This document shows positions 1 through 7,977 of a DNA stretch of 54,580 bases, piece by piece; the stretch's first letter is position 1, and each line of letters begins with the position of its first letter. The stretch lies in assembly GCA_022773945.1 (NCBI GenBank), contig JALFNS010000003.1, forward strand, positions 1 through 54,580, in the 5' to 3' direction. The position numbers and the translations under genes were made by a program. Below the pieces are notes generated by a model. That model was not told the DNA's origin and did not search any database. It saw nothing but the letters and a program-made list of their open reading frames with translations. The stretch comes from Clostridiales bacterium. GTDB taxonomy: Bacteria; Bacillota; Clostridia; Peptostreptococcales; Anaerovoracaceae.

Positions 1-69
1 ACTGATTTGACATTTCTGGATGATTTACTGCCCTGGTCTGACACTCTTCCTGACAGCTGTAGAAGCTGA
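1..69 (+). CDS. 3' end of an unidentified plus-strand gene, possibly IS66-type transposase
   Basis: Frame 1 is open from the left edge to a TGA at 67-69 and encodes 22 residues containing LDDLLPWSDTLPDSCRS. A strong plus-strand terminator follows 19 bases later, which supports a real gene end. The LLPW-x-x-x-LP-x-x-CR ending resembles the C-terminal tail of Firmicute IS66-family transposases as I remember it. With 22 residues this is only a suggestion. The gene starts outside the window. Confidence 0.35.
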   Translation, partial: TDLTFLDDLLPWSDTLPDSCRS

Positions 70-87
70 AACCCTTGATAAAAGTTG

Positions 88-113
88 CGCCCCGCTCACG
101 CGGGGCGATTTTT
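88..113 (+). terminator. Rho-independent terminator
   Basis: A perfect 8-bp GC stem (CGCCCCGC, loop TCAC, GCGGGGCG) is followed by ATTTTT. It closes the plus-strand gene entering from the left edge. Confidence 0.85.
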
Positions 114-173
114 GTCAAGGTACATAGGTTTTACCGCTTACCACTAAATAGTAAATTACCTGGAATTTAACAG

Positions 174-208
174 AAAAAAGAGGAGGCCTCGGATTAATTG
201 CCTCCTCT
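174..208 (-). terminator. Rho-independent terminator of the carD-to-LRR gene cluster
   Basis: On the minus strand AGAGGAGGC pairs with GCCTCCTCT (9 bp, 12-base loop) and runs into six T. It lies 17 bases past the stop of the leucine-rich-repeat gene and ends the long minus-strand cluster. Confidence 0.85.
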
Positions 209-224
209 CCGAATTCTTCTAATC

Positions 225-2081
225 TCACCTCTTGGCTTTGGCCCATTTGACAGATGAATATCCGCCGTATACGGTCTTGCCGTTAACTACTCTGTAAGCT
301 CGTACTTTGTATTTGTATTTTTTGCCTTTCTTCAGGCCTTTGTGGGTTACGGATTTGATATAGGCCTTGCGGGTTACCTTACATTTGTACTTCTTGCTCT
401 TTGAGTCGTACATGTAGAGCTTGTAGCCGTGAGCGCCCGGCACCTGACTCCAGCTTATCTTAATCTTGCGGCCTTTGTACGCCTTGACCTTTATCACAGG
501 TGCGGACAGGCTTATCTTCAGGGGCACCTTCTTAGATGCGGATTTGTAATACTCGTTTTCGGGAGCAGTTATATATATTGTGGCGCTTCCCGGGTTCTTC
601 ATGGTTACGAGCCCCTGCGAATTCACCGTTGCTATATTCGTATTGCTGCTCTTGTATGTGACAGGGGTCTTCGAAGTGCTTCTGACTGAAAATGTCCCGT
701 TGTAGTTAAAGGCCTTCGATACCGAACCGGTACCCTCTATACTCTGGGGAGCTTTGGAAACGGTTACCTTGACCTCCTTGTAGGCTTCTCTGAATTTGTT
801 CGTTTTGGCTGCTCTTACCTCAATGACAGTGCTGCCCGGAATCCCCACTGTGACTACGCCGTCATCACTAATATCAGCCACCTGCGGATTTCTGCTCACG
901 TAACTGATGGCGGCACCCGTAGCTTCCGAGGTATCCCCTGCAGAAACAACCTCCGCTTCCAGACTAAAGCTCTCGTCTCCGTAGCATTTCGTGAATGCAT
1001 CCGCCACCTGAATCTTCTGCTTGTCCAGCGGGGTTATCACCGGAGCCTCCGGATCTGACAGCGGCGCCACATTCAGCCCTGCCTCCACGGCATAGTTGTA
1101 GGCATAGGAGCCCTCATCGCAGTATATGGTCGGCTGTTCTATGGCATAGGGATTCGAGAACACACTGTCCCCCATTGATGTTATGTTTGAAGAAAGAGAT
1201 ACTCTCTCCAAATCCCACCAACCATAAAAAGCATTATTTCCTATGGTCGTAACGCTCTCCGGTATAGCTATCTCAACAAGCGCACGTAATCCGGCAAAAG
1301 CATCCTGACCTATTTCTTCAACACCATTACCTATACTAATATCACTGAGTTTAGTGCATCCGTCAAATGCATAATTCTCGATGTGCCTGATGCTTCCGGG
1401 AATATTGACGCTGGTAAGACCCTTGGCATTCAAGAATGCACCGTCTCCCAGAGTTGTAACTGTATCCGGTATATCCATGGTCTTAATATTCTGGTTGTAT
1501 GAGAATGCATTGGTATTTATCGTCTCCACACTGGCAGGTATATTGTAGGAGCTCCCTTCCCTGTTGGAAGGATACCTCACCAAGGTTTCCATATCCTTAG
1601 TATACATAACCCCGTCTATAGAGGTATAGAACTGATTGTCCTCATCTACTTCATATTTCACAATCTCGGTGCAATAGGAAAATGTGGCTGCCGTACCCTT
1701 GAACATACTTGTGACATTCTCCCCTATGTACACCTCTCTGAGCGCTTCACAGTCCATGAAGTAACACGTACCGGGATTTGTATCCAAGGTCAGCTTTTCC
1801 AGAGAAGTACACTCCTTGAAAGCATTCTCCAGCACTATGGTTACCGGCACGCCGTCAATTTCACTGGGAATCGTAGCTTCCGTAACCTCCGTATCGCAGC
1901 TCAGGATGGAAATAAAGTCACCGCTACTCTCATGAAAATGTGCACAGTGCAGTGCACCTCCGACAATGGTCTCATCTGAGTAATCGAAGTATTCCATATC
2001 AGCATGTACAGTAACAGGAACCGCGCTCATGGTCATAACCATGGCCAGGCACACCATCAGGCAAACAAGTCTTCTCCTCAC
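225..2081 (-). CDS. Secreted BspA-type leucine-rich-repeat protein with Ig-like and fibronectin III-like C-terminus
   Basis: Secreted surface or adhesin-like protein of 618 residues. The chosen start is the GTG at 2081, giving MRRRLVCLMVCLAMVMTMSA..., a clear signal peptide ending near VHA. The frame is open further upstream, but that extension reads through the previous gene in another frame. After about 60 residues come LRR_5 repeats of the kind IxxNAFxxCxxLxxxxIPxSV (roughly residues 60-340). Two Ig-like (Big_2-type) repeats follow (about 350-530), then a lysine-rich module with a fibronectin III pattern at the end. There is no LPXTG-type sorting signal or membrane anchor, so cell attachment is unclear. 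The GTG overlaps the stop of the chromate transporter gene by 4 bases (GTGA), implying translational coupling. Family members are described as adhesins or host-interaction proteins; the role here is inferred. Confidence 0.85.
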   Translation of the reverse strand: MRRRLVCLMVCLAMVMTMSAVPVTVHADMEYFDYSDETIVGGALHCAHFHESSGDFISILSCDTEVTEATIPSEIDGVPVTIVLENAFKECTSLEKLTLDTNPGTCYFMDCEALREVYIGENVTSMFKGTAATFSYCTEIVKYEVDEDNQFYTSIDGVMYTKDMETLVRYPSNREGSSYNIPASVETINTNAFSYNQNIKTMDIPDTVTTLGDGAFLNAKGLTSVNIPGSIRHIENYAFDGCTKLSDISIGNGVEEIGQDAFAGLRALVEIAIPESVTTIGNNAFYGWWDLERVSLSSNITSMGDSVFSNPYAIEQPTIYCDEGSYAYNYAVEAGLNVAPLSDPEAPVITPLDKQKIQVADAFTKCYGDESFSLEAEVVSAGDTSEATGAAISYVSRNPQVADISDDGVVTVGIPGSTVIEVRAAKTNKFREAYKEVKVTVSKAPQSIEGTGSVSKAFNYNGTFSVRSTSKTPVTYKSSNTNIATVNSQGLVTMKNPGSATIYITAPENEYYKSASKKVPLKISLSAPVIKVKAYKGRKIKISWSQVPGAHGYKLYMYDSKSKKYKCKVTRKAYIKSVTHKGLKKGKKYKYKVRAYRVVNGKTVYGGYSSVKWAKAKR

Positions 2082-2650
2082 TTCTTCACACTTCCTCTCA
2101 ACACAGTATAGACAATCCCTATCACCATACCCGCCAGTATCACCCAGACAACGGAGACTCCCAGGAAGCAGACGGCAACACCGCCGGCGAACATCATCAC
2201 CCACTGGAAGGGTGATGTGAGTATCTGTTTTCCCAGGCGAACCATGGTTACTATGATAAGACCGCAGACTGCGGCCTTTATTCCTGTGAATGCGCCGTAT
2301 ACGAAGCCGTTGTCACCTATGACATCCAGGACTCCCACAGCCAGGAGAATCACCAGGAATGCGGGAATCACAACTCCCACCGTCGCCGCGACGGCGCCGG
2401 CGAGGCCTTTGCGCATGTGGCCTATGTAGGTGGCCATGTTGACGGCGATGACGCCCGGAAGTGACTGTCCCAGGGCGATGCAGTCAACCATCTCCTCCTC
2501 TGTCAGCCACTTTTTCTCCTCCACGGCAATCTGCTGCATCTGTGGAATCATGGCCGCGCCGCCTCCGATGGTGAATATTCCTATCTTGAAAAACTCCCAG
2601 AAGAGGCTCAGGCATTCGTGTTTATCTGCGTGGTCCGTGTTTTTCCGCAT
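2078..2650 (-). CDS. chrA: Short-chain CHR-family (ChrA-like) transporter, single domain
   Basis: Integral membrane protein of 190 residues forming one CHR domain. The motif FKIGIFTIGGGAAMIP near the N-terminus and the LPGVIAVNMATYIG segment are family hallmarks, and five to six hydrophobic segments follow. CHR proteins are named for chromate export, but the physiological substrate of clostridial members is usually unknown. Short-chain members normally occur as two adjacent genes encoding opposite-topology halves. Only one half is present here; the flanks are proS and the LRR protein. The ATG at 2650 lies inside the 3' end of proS (29-base overlap), and the stop overlaps the downstream GTG start. 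Function alone, as a homodimer, or with a partner elsewhere is possible. Confidence 0.85.
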   Translation of the reverse strand: MRKNTDHADKHECLSLFWEFFKIGIFTIGGGAAMIPQMQQIAVEEKKWLTEEEMVDCIALGQSLPGVIAVNMATYIGHMRKGLAGAVAATVGVVIPAFLVILLAVGVLDVIGDNGFVYGAFTGIKAAVCGLIIVTMVRLGKQILTSPFQWVMMFAGGVAVCFLGVSVVWVILAGMVIGIVYTVLRGSVKK

Positions 2651-4370
2651 TTACCAGTTCAACTGCCTTAGCGACAGCCTCCTCTCCGGTCAGACTTATC
2701 TTGTCCGCCTCACGTCTGAGCTTGTATTCCACACGACCGTCGGCCGCATCTCTTCCCACGGTGATTCTGATCGGAATGCCTATGAGATCCGCGTCCTTGA
2801 ACTTGACTCCCGGACGCTCCTTCCTGTCGTCGAGAACAGTCTCAACGCCGGCAGCCCAGAGCTTGTTATATATATCCTCCGCTAGATTAGCCTGTACCTC
2901 GTCATCAGGCTTCATGAGGGTGATAATAGCATGATAAGGAGCCACTGAAACCGGCCAGATTATGCCGTTCTCATCGTGGTTCTCAGGCATGTCAATGATA
3001 GCCTGGAAGGTTCTCGATACACCTATACCGTAGCAGCCCATTACTATCGGGTGATCCTGCTGGTTCTCGTCCTTGTATATGGCTCCCATGGCCTCGGAGT
3101 ACTTGGTTCCCAGCTTGAATATCTGGCCCACCTCAACACCTCTGGCGTGCTTTATCGGTGCACCGCACACAGGACAAGGGTCTCCCTCCAGAAGGTTCTT
3201 GATATCCGTAACGATGTCGGCCTCATAATCTCTGCCGTAGTTCATATTGATAATGTGACAGTCCTCCTCACAGGCTCCCGCCACAAGATTTCTCAGTCCC
3301 GGAATCTCGCTGTCCACAACGATACGGCAGTCGTGAAGTCCCACAGGACCCGTGAATCCGCCCACGCAGCCGCATGCCGCAGACATCTTCTCCTCATCGG
3401 CGAATTCTATCATGTACTCGCTGATGCCGAGAGCATTGACGAGCTTGGTCATGTTCAGTTCTCTGTCGCCGCGAATGAATGCAGCCACATAGCCCGCTTC
3501 ACTTCCGTCCTCGTTATATGTTGTGAAGAGCAGGGCTTTCAGCGTCCTAGTCTTATCGATTCCCAGGAAAGCCGCCACCTCGTCGATGGTCTTCGTTCCC
3601 GGGGTGCTCACCTTCTCCATCGGGAGCATCTCTTCATCGGATGCCGGTGCATCGGCGCACTCGGCCTTCTCCACTGTCTTGGCCATGTCACAGCTGTCGC
3701 AGTAGCAGATTTCACTCTCTCCGTACTCGCAGAGCGCCGTGAACTCATGGGAAGCCGAACCGCCTATGGCCCCGTTGTCCGCCTCAACCGGTCTGAAAGT
3801 CAGTCCGCATCTGGTGAACACCTTGTTGTAGGCGTCGAACATCTCTCTGTAGCTTATCTCCAGCCCTTCCTCATCCTTGTCGAAGGAGTAGTTGTCCTTC
3901 ATTATGAAGTCTCTGGAACGCATCATACCGTAACGAGGTCTCGCCTCGTCTCTGAACTTATCAGTGAACTGATAGAGCTGCAAAGGCAGCTGTCTGTATG
4001 ATGTAACATCGTTTCTGATAATATCGGTGAACACTTCTTCTGCTGTAGGTCCCAGACAGAAGCCTCTGCCGTTTCTGTCCTCCACTCTCCACATCTCAGG
4101 TCCGTAGGCGCTCCATCTGCCTGACTCCTCCCAGAGCTCGCCCGGCTGAAGCACAGACGTGCGTATCTCCTGACAGCCCTTGGCGTCCATCTCTTCACGG
4201 ATTATTCCCTGAATCTTGTCTATGACTCTGGTTCCCATAGGCATGTAGCTGTATATGCCTGCAGCAGCCTTCTTGATCATTCCCGCTCTCAGCAGGAGGA
4301 TGTGGCTGGGAATTTCAGCTTCGTTAGGTACCTCTCTCAGTGTCTTGAAGTATGCTCTTGATAATCTCAT
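2622..4370 (-). CDS. proS: Prolyl-tRNA synthetase, bacterial type with editing domain
   Basis: Charges tRNA-Pro with proline in the cytoplasm. At 582 residues it matches the bacterial ProS form, which carries an insertion domain between motifs 2 and 3. Recognisable are the N-terminal MRLSRAYFKTLREVPNEAE start, class II motif 2 around FRDEARPRYGMMRSRDFIMKD, the INS editing domain (about residues 225-400) that hydrolyses Ala-tRNA-Pro, motif 3 with MGCYGIGVSRTFQAI, and the C-terminal anticodon-binding domain. The start is the ATG at 4370, preceded by GAAGGAG. It sits 22 bases after ispDF and overlaps the downstream chrA by 29 bases, so the three are probably cotranscribed. Confidence 0.97.
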   Translation of the reverse strand: MRLSRAYFKTLREVPNEAEIPSHILLLRAGMIKKAAAGIYSYMPMGTRVIDKIQGIIREEMDAKGCQEIRTSVLQPGELWEESGRWSAYGPEMWRVEDRNGRGFCLGPTAEEVFTDIIRNDVTSYRQLPLQLYQFTDKFRDEARPRYGMMRSRDFIMKDNYSFDKDEEGLEISYREMFDAYNKVFTRCGLTFRPVEADNGAIGGSASHEFTALCEYGESEICYCDSCDMAKTVEKAECADAPASDEEMLPMEKVSTPGTKTIDEVAAFLGIDKTRTLKALLFTTYNEDGSEAGYVAAFIRGDRELNMTKLVNALGISEYMIEFADEEKMSAACGCVGGFTGPVGLHDCRIVVDSEIPGLRNLVAGACEEDCHIINMNYGRDYEADIVTDIKNLLEGDPCPVCGAPIKHARGVEVGQIFKLGTKYSEAMGAIYKDENQQDHPIVMGCYGIGVSRTFQAIIDMPENHDENGIIWPVSVAPYHAIITLMKPDDEVQANLAEDIYNKLWAAGVETVLDDRKERPGVKFKDADLIGIPIRITVGRDAADGRVEYKLRREADKISLTGEEAVAKAVELVNAEKHGPRR

Positions 4371-4392
4371 CGGTTGTCTTTCTCCTTCGTTT

Positions 4393-5544
4393 TTATCTGT
4401 ATATTGAAGCTACCGCCTCGCAGGCGATGCCTTCTTCTCTTCCTGTGAATCCCAGTCCTTCCGTGGTGGTTCCCTTGACGTTGATTCTGTCTCTGTCCAC
4501 ACCCAGAACACGGGCTATGTTATCTCTCATCTGCTCCTTGTACGGTCCGATCTTCGGCTTCTGGGCAATCAGCGTGATGTCCGCATTGGCCACCATATAG
4601 AGGCTCTCGTCGAGAAGCTCCTTAACCTTCTCCAAAAGAACCATGCTGCTTATGCCTTTGTATGCCGGATCGCTGTCCGGGAAATGCTCCCCGATGTCTC
4701 CGAGACCTGCCGCTCCCAGAAGCGCATCCATTAGAGCGTGAATGAGCACGTCCGCGTCGGAATGACCCTTAAGTCCTCTGTTGTACGGTATTTCAACACC
4801 TCCCAGCACAAGTCTCCTGCCCTCTTCGAAGGCATGCACATCGAAACCTGTCCCGATTCTGTTTTCCATCGGTAAATCCTCTTTCGTAGTAATCTTGATA
4901 TTGCCGTACTCTCCCCTAACAATCTCCACGGGGTATCCTGCGCGCTCCACAAGTGAGGCGTCATCGGTTCCGCGGAAGCTGTCGTCATATGCCTTCTCGT
5001 AGGCCTCTATGAGCACGGCCTTGCGGAAGCCCTGAGGCGTCTGCACCGAAAAATACTCATCACGGTCCACGCCTATGCTTCCCATCCTGTCATCCGTGGT
5101 CTTCCTGATACTGTCCTTCATGGACACGCAGGCCACGGCGGCGCCTTTTCTGTCTACAGCCTCTATAACATCCATGACAGTCTGCTCCGTCACGAAGGGT
5201 CTGGCGCCGTCGTGAACCAGCACATATGATGTTCCCGGCTTTTTCCTGTTTATTTCCTGAAGCGCGTTGAAAACCGAGTCCTGCCGTTCCTCTCCGCCTT
5301 CGATTACGGACTCAACCTTAGTTATACCCGCATTCTCCGCCATCTCACGAACGAAGTCCACGTACTCGCCGCCCGTAACAACGAATATGTAATCGACGGC
5401 ATCCATCTTCTGAAACACCTTGAGCGTTTTGACAAGAACCGGCTCTCCGCCGATTTTAAGAAACTGCTTGGGAAGGGAGCTTCCCATTCTCCGGCCCCTG
5501 CCGGCGGCCGCCACGATGACGGCAGTCTTCCTGTTACCGTACAT
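4393..5544 (-). CDS. ispDF: Bifunctional IspD/IspF isoprenoid enzyme
   Basis: Fusion of two non-consecutive MEP-pathway enzymes, 383 residues. The N-terminal part (about 1-225) is 4-diphosphocytidyl-2-C-methylerythritol synthase, with the nucleotide-binding AAAGRGRRMG and PKQFL motifs and VHDGARPF. The C-terminal part (from MENRIGTGFDVHAFEEG, about 227 on) is 2-C-methylerythritol 2,4-cyclodiphosphate synthase, with the zinc ligands in DVHAF and the GHSDADVLIHALMDALLGA motif. IspE, which acts between them, is not in the window. The fusion is well known in alpha- and epsilonproteobacteria and occurs in some Firmicutes. The ATG at 5544 (GAGAGGAAGAC upstream) overlaps the 3' end of the PIN/TRAM gene by 11 bases. 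Confidence 0.96.
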   Translation of the reverse strand: MYGNRKTAVIVAAAGRGRRMGSSLPKQFLKIGGEPVLVKTLKVFQKMDAVDYIFVVTGGEYVDFVREMAENAGITKVESVIEGGEERQDSVFNALQEINRKKPGTSYVLVHDGARPFVTEQTVMDVIEAVDRKGAAVACVSMKDSIRKTTDDRMGSIGVDRDEYFSVQTPQGFRKAVLIEAYEKAYDDSFRGTDDASLVERAGYPVEIVRGEYGNIKITTKEDLPMENRIGTGFDVHAFEEGRRLVLGGVEIPYNRGLKGHSDADVLIHALMDALLGAAGLGDIGEHFPDSDPAYKGISSMVLLEKVKELLDESLYMVANADITLIAQKPKIGPYKEQMRDNIARVLGVDRDRINVKGTTTEGLGFTGREEGIACEAVASIYR

Positions 5545-6658
5545 GTCTTCCTCTCCCCGAAGGTCTGGCGAATATCATCCTGCCCGCCGCCGTCTGAAGC
5601 ACCGTGGTAACCGTGGTCTTGATAGTCTGTCCGATATAGTTGCGTCCGTCCTCCACCACAATCATGGTGCCGTCGTCAAGATAAGCGATGGCCTGATTCT
5701 TCTCCTTGCCCTCCTTGACGAGGGAAAGCATCATCTCTTCGCCCGGCAGAACAGCCGGCTTGAGACTGTTGGCCAGTTCATTGATATTCAGCACGGGAAC
5801 ACCCTTGATCGCGGCAACCTTGTTAAGATTGAAGTCGTTGGTCACAACCTTGCCGTTCATTATCTGGGCAAGCTTGAGAAGCTTGACATCCACTTCGGGT
5901 ATCTCCTTCAGCGCCTTCTCCGTATCCGTGTTGTATATTTCCACACCGTATTCGGACTGTATCCTGTTGAGTATGTCCAGACCTCTCCTTCCCCTCTGTC
6001 TCTTGAGGGAGTCCGACGAATCGGCTATATGTCTCAGCTCCACCAGAACAAATTCCGGGATCACGATAGGCCCCTCCAGAAATCCCGTCTTCATGATATC
6101 TGATATTCTGCCGTCTATTATGACGCTGGTGTCGAATATCTTAGGAGTGGCTTCGTCCTTCTTCTTGCCGCCCTTGCCGCCCACGGAGGATATCTTCTTC
6201 GAAGTGATGATGTCGCTTATGAGCTCGCTGCCTTTGCTGTTGGCCACACTGATTCCGATGAATCCCATAACGATGTACGTGGCTATGTTCAGCATTATAT
6301 TGACGGCAGGCGCCTTGATCACCGCATACACATTGCTGATGAAGAAGGCGATGGCGACTCCGCAGAGGAGTCCGATAAATGTGGTGACCACCTCGGTGAC
6401 CGAGGTTCCTGACATCTGCTTCTCCAGATTGTATGCCACTCTGTCACCGTGCTTGATGAAGAGGGGCGTCAGTCTGTAGAAGAGCAGACCGAAGATAACG
6501 GCAAAAACGGATATGACAAAAATCTCCTCGCTCGTCGTGAAGGATTCTGTGAAATCATGTCCGTTGATGACGGTCAGGTAATCAACCAGTCTGTATACTG
6601 CGAACCCTACAACCACACCCAGCAGGGTCAGTATAATCTTGAGCAGTTTTCTAAGCAA
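5534..6658 (-). CDS. PIN and TRAM domain membrane protein (YacL family)
   Basis: Protein of 374 residues with four predicted N-terminal membrane segments (about 1-150), then a PIN nuclease-like domain beginning IFDTSVIIDGRISDI (about 175-295) and a C-terminal TRAM RNA-binding domain ending with GRGRHVR. The acidic PIN residues (D in DTSVIIDGR, E in VLVELRHIAD, D in VVTNDFNLN) are retained, so RNase activity is plausible, but the physiological target of YacL proteins is not established. The order carD, yacL-like, ispD/ispF is conserved in many Firmicutes. It lies 34 bases after carD and overlaps ispDF. Confidence 0.93.
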   Translation of the reverse strand: MLRKLLKIILTLLGVVVGFAVYRLVDYLTVINGHDFTESFTTSEEIFVISVFAVIFGLLFYRLTPLFIKHGDRVAYNLEKQMSGTSVTEVVTTFIGLLCGVAIAFFISNVYAVIKAPAVNIMLNIATYIVMGFIGISVANSKGSELISDIITSKKISSVGGKGGKKKDEATPKIFDTSVIIDGRISDIMKTGFLEGPIVIPEFVLVELRHIADSSDSLKRQRGRRGLDILNRIQSEYGVEIYNTDTEKALKEIPEVDVKLLKLAQIMNGKVVTNDFNLNKVAAIKGVPVLNINELANSLKPAVLPGEEMMLSLVKEGKEKNQAIAYLDDGTMIVVEDGRNYIGQTIKTTVTTVLQTAAGRMIFARPSGRGRHVR

Positions 6659-6692
6659 TTAAATTCCTTTTCCTCTCTGTATTTCGCAAAAT

Positions 6693-7166
6693 CTATATGG
6701 CCCTCTCGATAGCCTCGAGGGCTTCCTCTCTGGTCATATCCAGCACGAGCATTATCTCGCTCTGAAGAATCTTCCTGGCGTTCGAGAGCATCTTCTTCTC
6801 CCCTGCGGAGAGCTTGCTTTCCCTGTCTATCCGTGTCAGATTCCTGACTATTTCAGCCACGCATTCTATGTTGCCGGATTTTATTTTCTCCGAGTTCTCC
6901 CTGTATCTCTTGTTCCAGTTACCCGTCATCTCTGTGGATTCCTCACCGAGAATCTCAATGGCCCTGTAAACCTCCTCCGGTGTCACAACAGGTCTGACTC
7001 CGATACTGTCGCAGCCCTCAACCGGTATCATAACGTCCATTTCCCCGCAGGGAACCGTGAAAATATAATACTCCTTTATCTCACCCAGGATTTCCCGTTT
7101 TGATATCTGTTTTATCACTCCGGCTCCATGCATAGGGTAGAGAATCTTGTCTCCCAGCTTATACAT
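6693..7166 (-). CDS. carD: CarD family RNA polymerase-binding regulator
   Basis: Protein of 157 residues that binds the RNA polymerase beta subunit and stabilises open promoter complexes. The N-terminal RNAP-interaction domain is MYKLGDKILYPMHGAGVI, with the YIFTVPCGEMDVMIPVE strand region. The helical C-terminal DNA-binding domain includes NKRYRENSEKIKSG, ARKILQSEIMLVLDMTREEALEAIE and a family-typical tail. The ATG at 7166 follows CTAGGAGGGTGTT, an excellent ribosome binding site. It is the first gene of the minus-strand cluster and has a good sigma-A promoter immediately upstream, back to back with the two-component system. Confidence 0.95.
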   Translation of the reverse strand: MYKLGDKILYPMHGAGVIKQISKREILGEIKEYYIFTVPCGEMDVMIPVEGCDSIGVRPVVTPEEVYRAIEILGEESTEMTGNWNKRYRENSEKIKSGNIECVAEIVRNLTRIDRESKLSAGEKKMLSNARKILQSEIMLVLDMTREEALEAIERAI

Positions 7167-7189
7167 AACACCCTCCTAGATATACCCGA

Positions 7190-7218
7190 TTTAATTATAT
7201 CACACAGTATGGTACAAT
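7190..7218 (+). promoter_or_regulatory. Weak promoter of the two-component system
   Basis: TTTAAT (7190-7195), a 17-base spacer and TACAAT (7213-7218). It overlaps the divergent carD promoter, so the two may compete for polymerase. Confidence 0.4.
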
Positions 7219-7223
7219 AGCAA
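7194..7223 (-). promoter_or_regulatory. Promoter of carD
   Basis: On the minus strand TTGCTA (7218-7223), an 18-base spacer and TATAAT (7194-7199). It lies 28 bases upstream of the carD start. Confidence 0.65.
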
Positions 7224-7299
7224 AAGAACAATCACAGGGTCTTCACCTTATTGGTTTATGATGATTGTGAGAATAACCTGATGCAAGGAGGTGACAGAA

Positions 7300-7977
7300 A
7301 TGGCAGATATTCTTATTGTTGACGACGAACAGAAAATACGTGAGGTCATAAGAGAATACTCGGAGTTTAACGGACACACGGTCACGGAGGCGGCCGACGG
7401 AATGACGGCTGTAGGCCTTTGCAAACTCAATGACTACGACCTTATCATCATGGACATAATGATGCCGAAGCTTGACGGCTTCTCCGCATGCAAGGAAATA
7501 AGAAAGATTAAGAACACCCCGATAATAATGCTCTCGGCCCGTGGCGAGGAGTACGACAAGCTCTTCGGCTTCGAGCTGGGAATCGACGACTATGTGGTCA
7601 AGCCTTTCAGCCCGAAGGAGCTTATGGCCAGAGTCAACGCGGTTCTCTCCAGAAACACGGTTCGCGAGAACCCCGCTCCCGACGTGCTCACCTTCGACGG
7701 GCTGGAAATCAACATACCCGCCCGCACGGTAACCGTCGACGGAGTCAGAGCGGATCTGACACCCAAGGAATACGACCTTCTCTTCTACCTTGTGGAGAAC
7801 AGGAACATCGTGCTCTCCAGAGAGAAGCTCCTGTCGGATATATGGGGATACGACTTCCTGGGGGACGACAGAACCATAGACACGCACATCAAAAACCTGA
7901 GAAACAGTCTCGGACCTTACAGGGACTATATCGTAACCGCCAGAGGAGTGGGCTATAAATTTGAAACCAAAGATTGA
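7300..7977 (+). CDS. OmpR/PhoB-family response regulator
   Basis: DNA-binding response regulator of 225 residues. The receiver domain (about 1-115) has the acidic pair in VDDEQ, phospho-acceptor D52 (IIMDIMMPKLDG) and the KPF lysine. The winged-helix DNA-binding domain (about 130-225) ends with TARGVGYKFE. The ATG at 7300 is chosen because AAGGAGG (7285-7291) sits 8 bases before it; a GTG at 7291 lies within that site. It overlaps the histidine kinase gene by 17 bases. The partner's signal and the regulon are not evident from sequence. Confidence 0.95.
   Translation: MADILIVDDEQKIREVIREYSEFNGHTVTEAADGMTAVGLCKLNDYDLIIMDIMMPKLDGFSACKEIRKIKNTPIIMLSARGEEYDKLFGFELGIDDYVVKPFSPKELMARVNAVLSRNTVRENPAPDVLTFDGLEINIPARTVTVDGVRADLTPKEYDLLFYLVENRNIVLSREKLLSDIWGYDFLGDDRTIDTHIKNLRNSLGPYRDYIVTARGVGYKFETKD

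Noticed and set aside
2082-2204. N-terminal extension of the LRR protein
   Set aside because: It reads through the chromate transporter gene in another frame and would hide the signal peptide; the GTG at 2081 has a ribosome binding site and coupling overlap.
2976-4001. Long plus-strand frame of 341 codons opposite proS
   Set aside because: Antisense shadow of proS; no recognisable domain or ribosome binding site.
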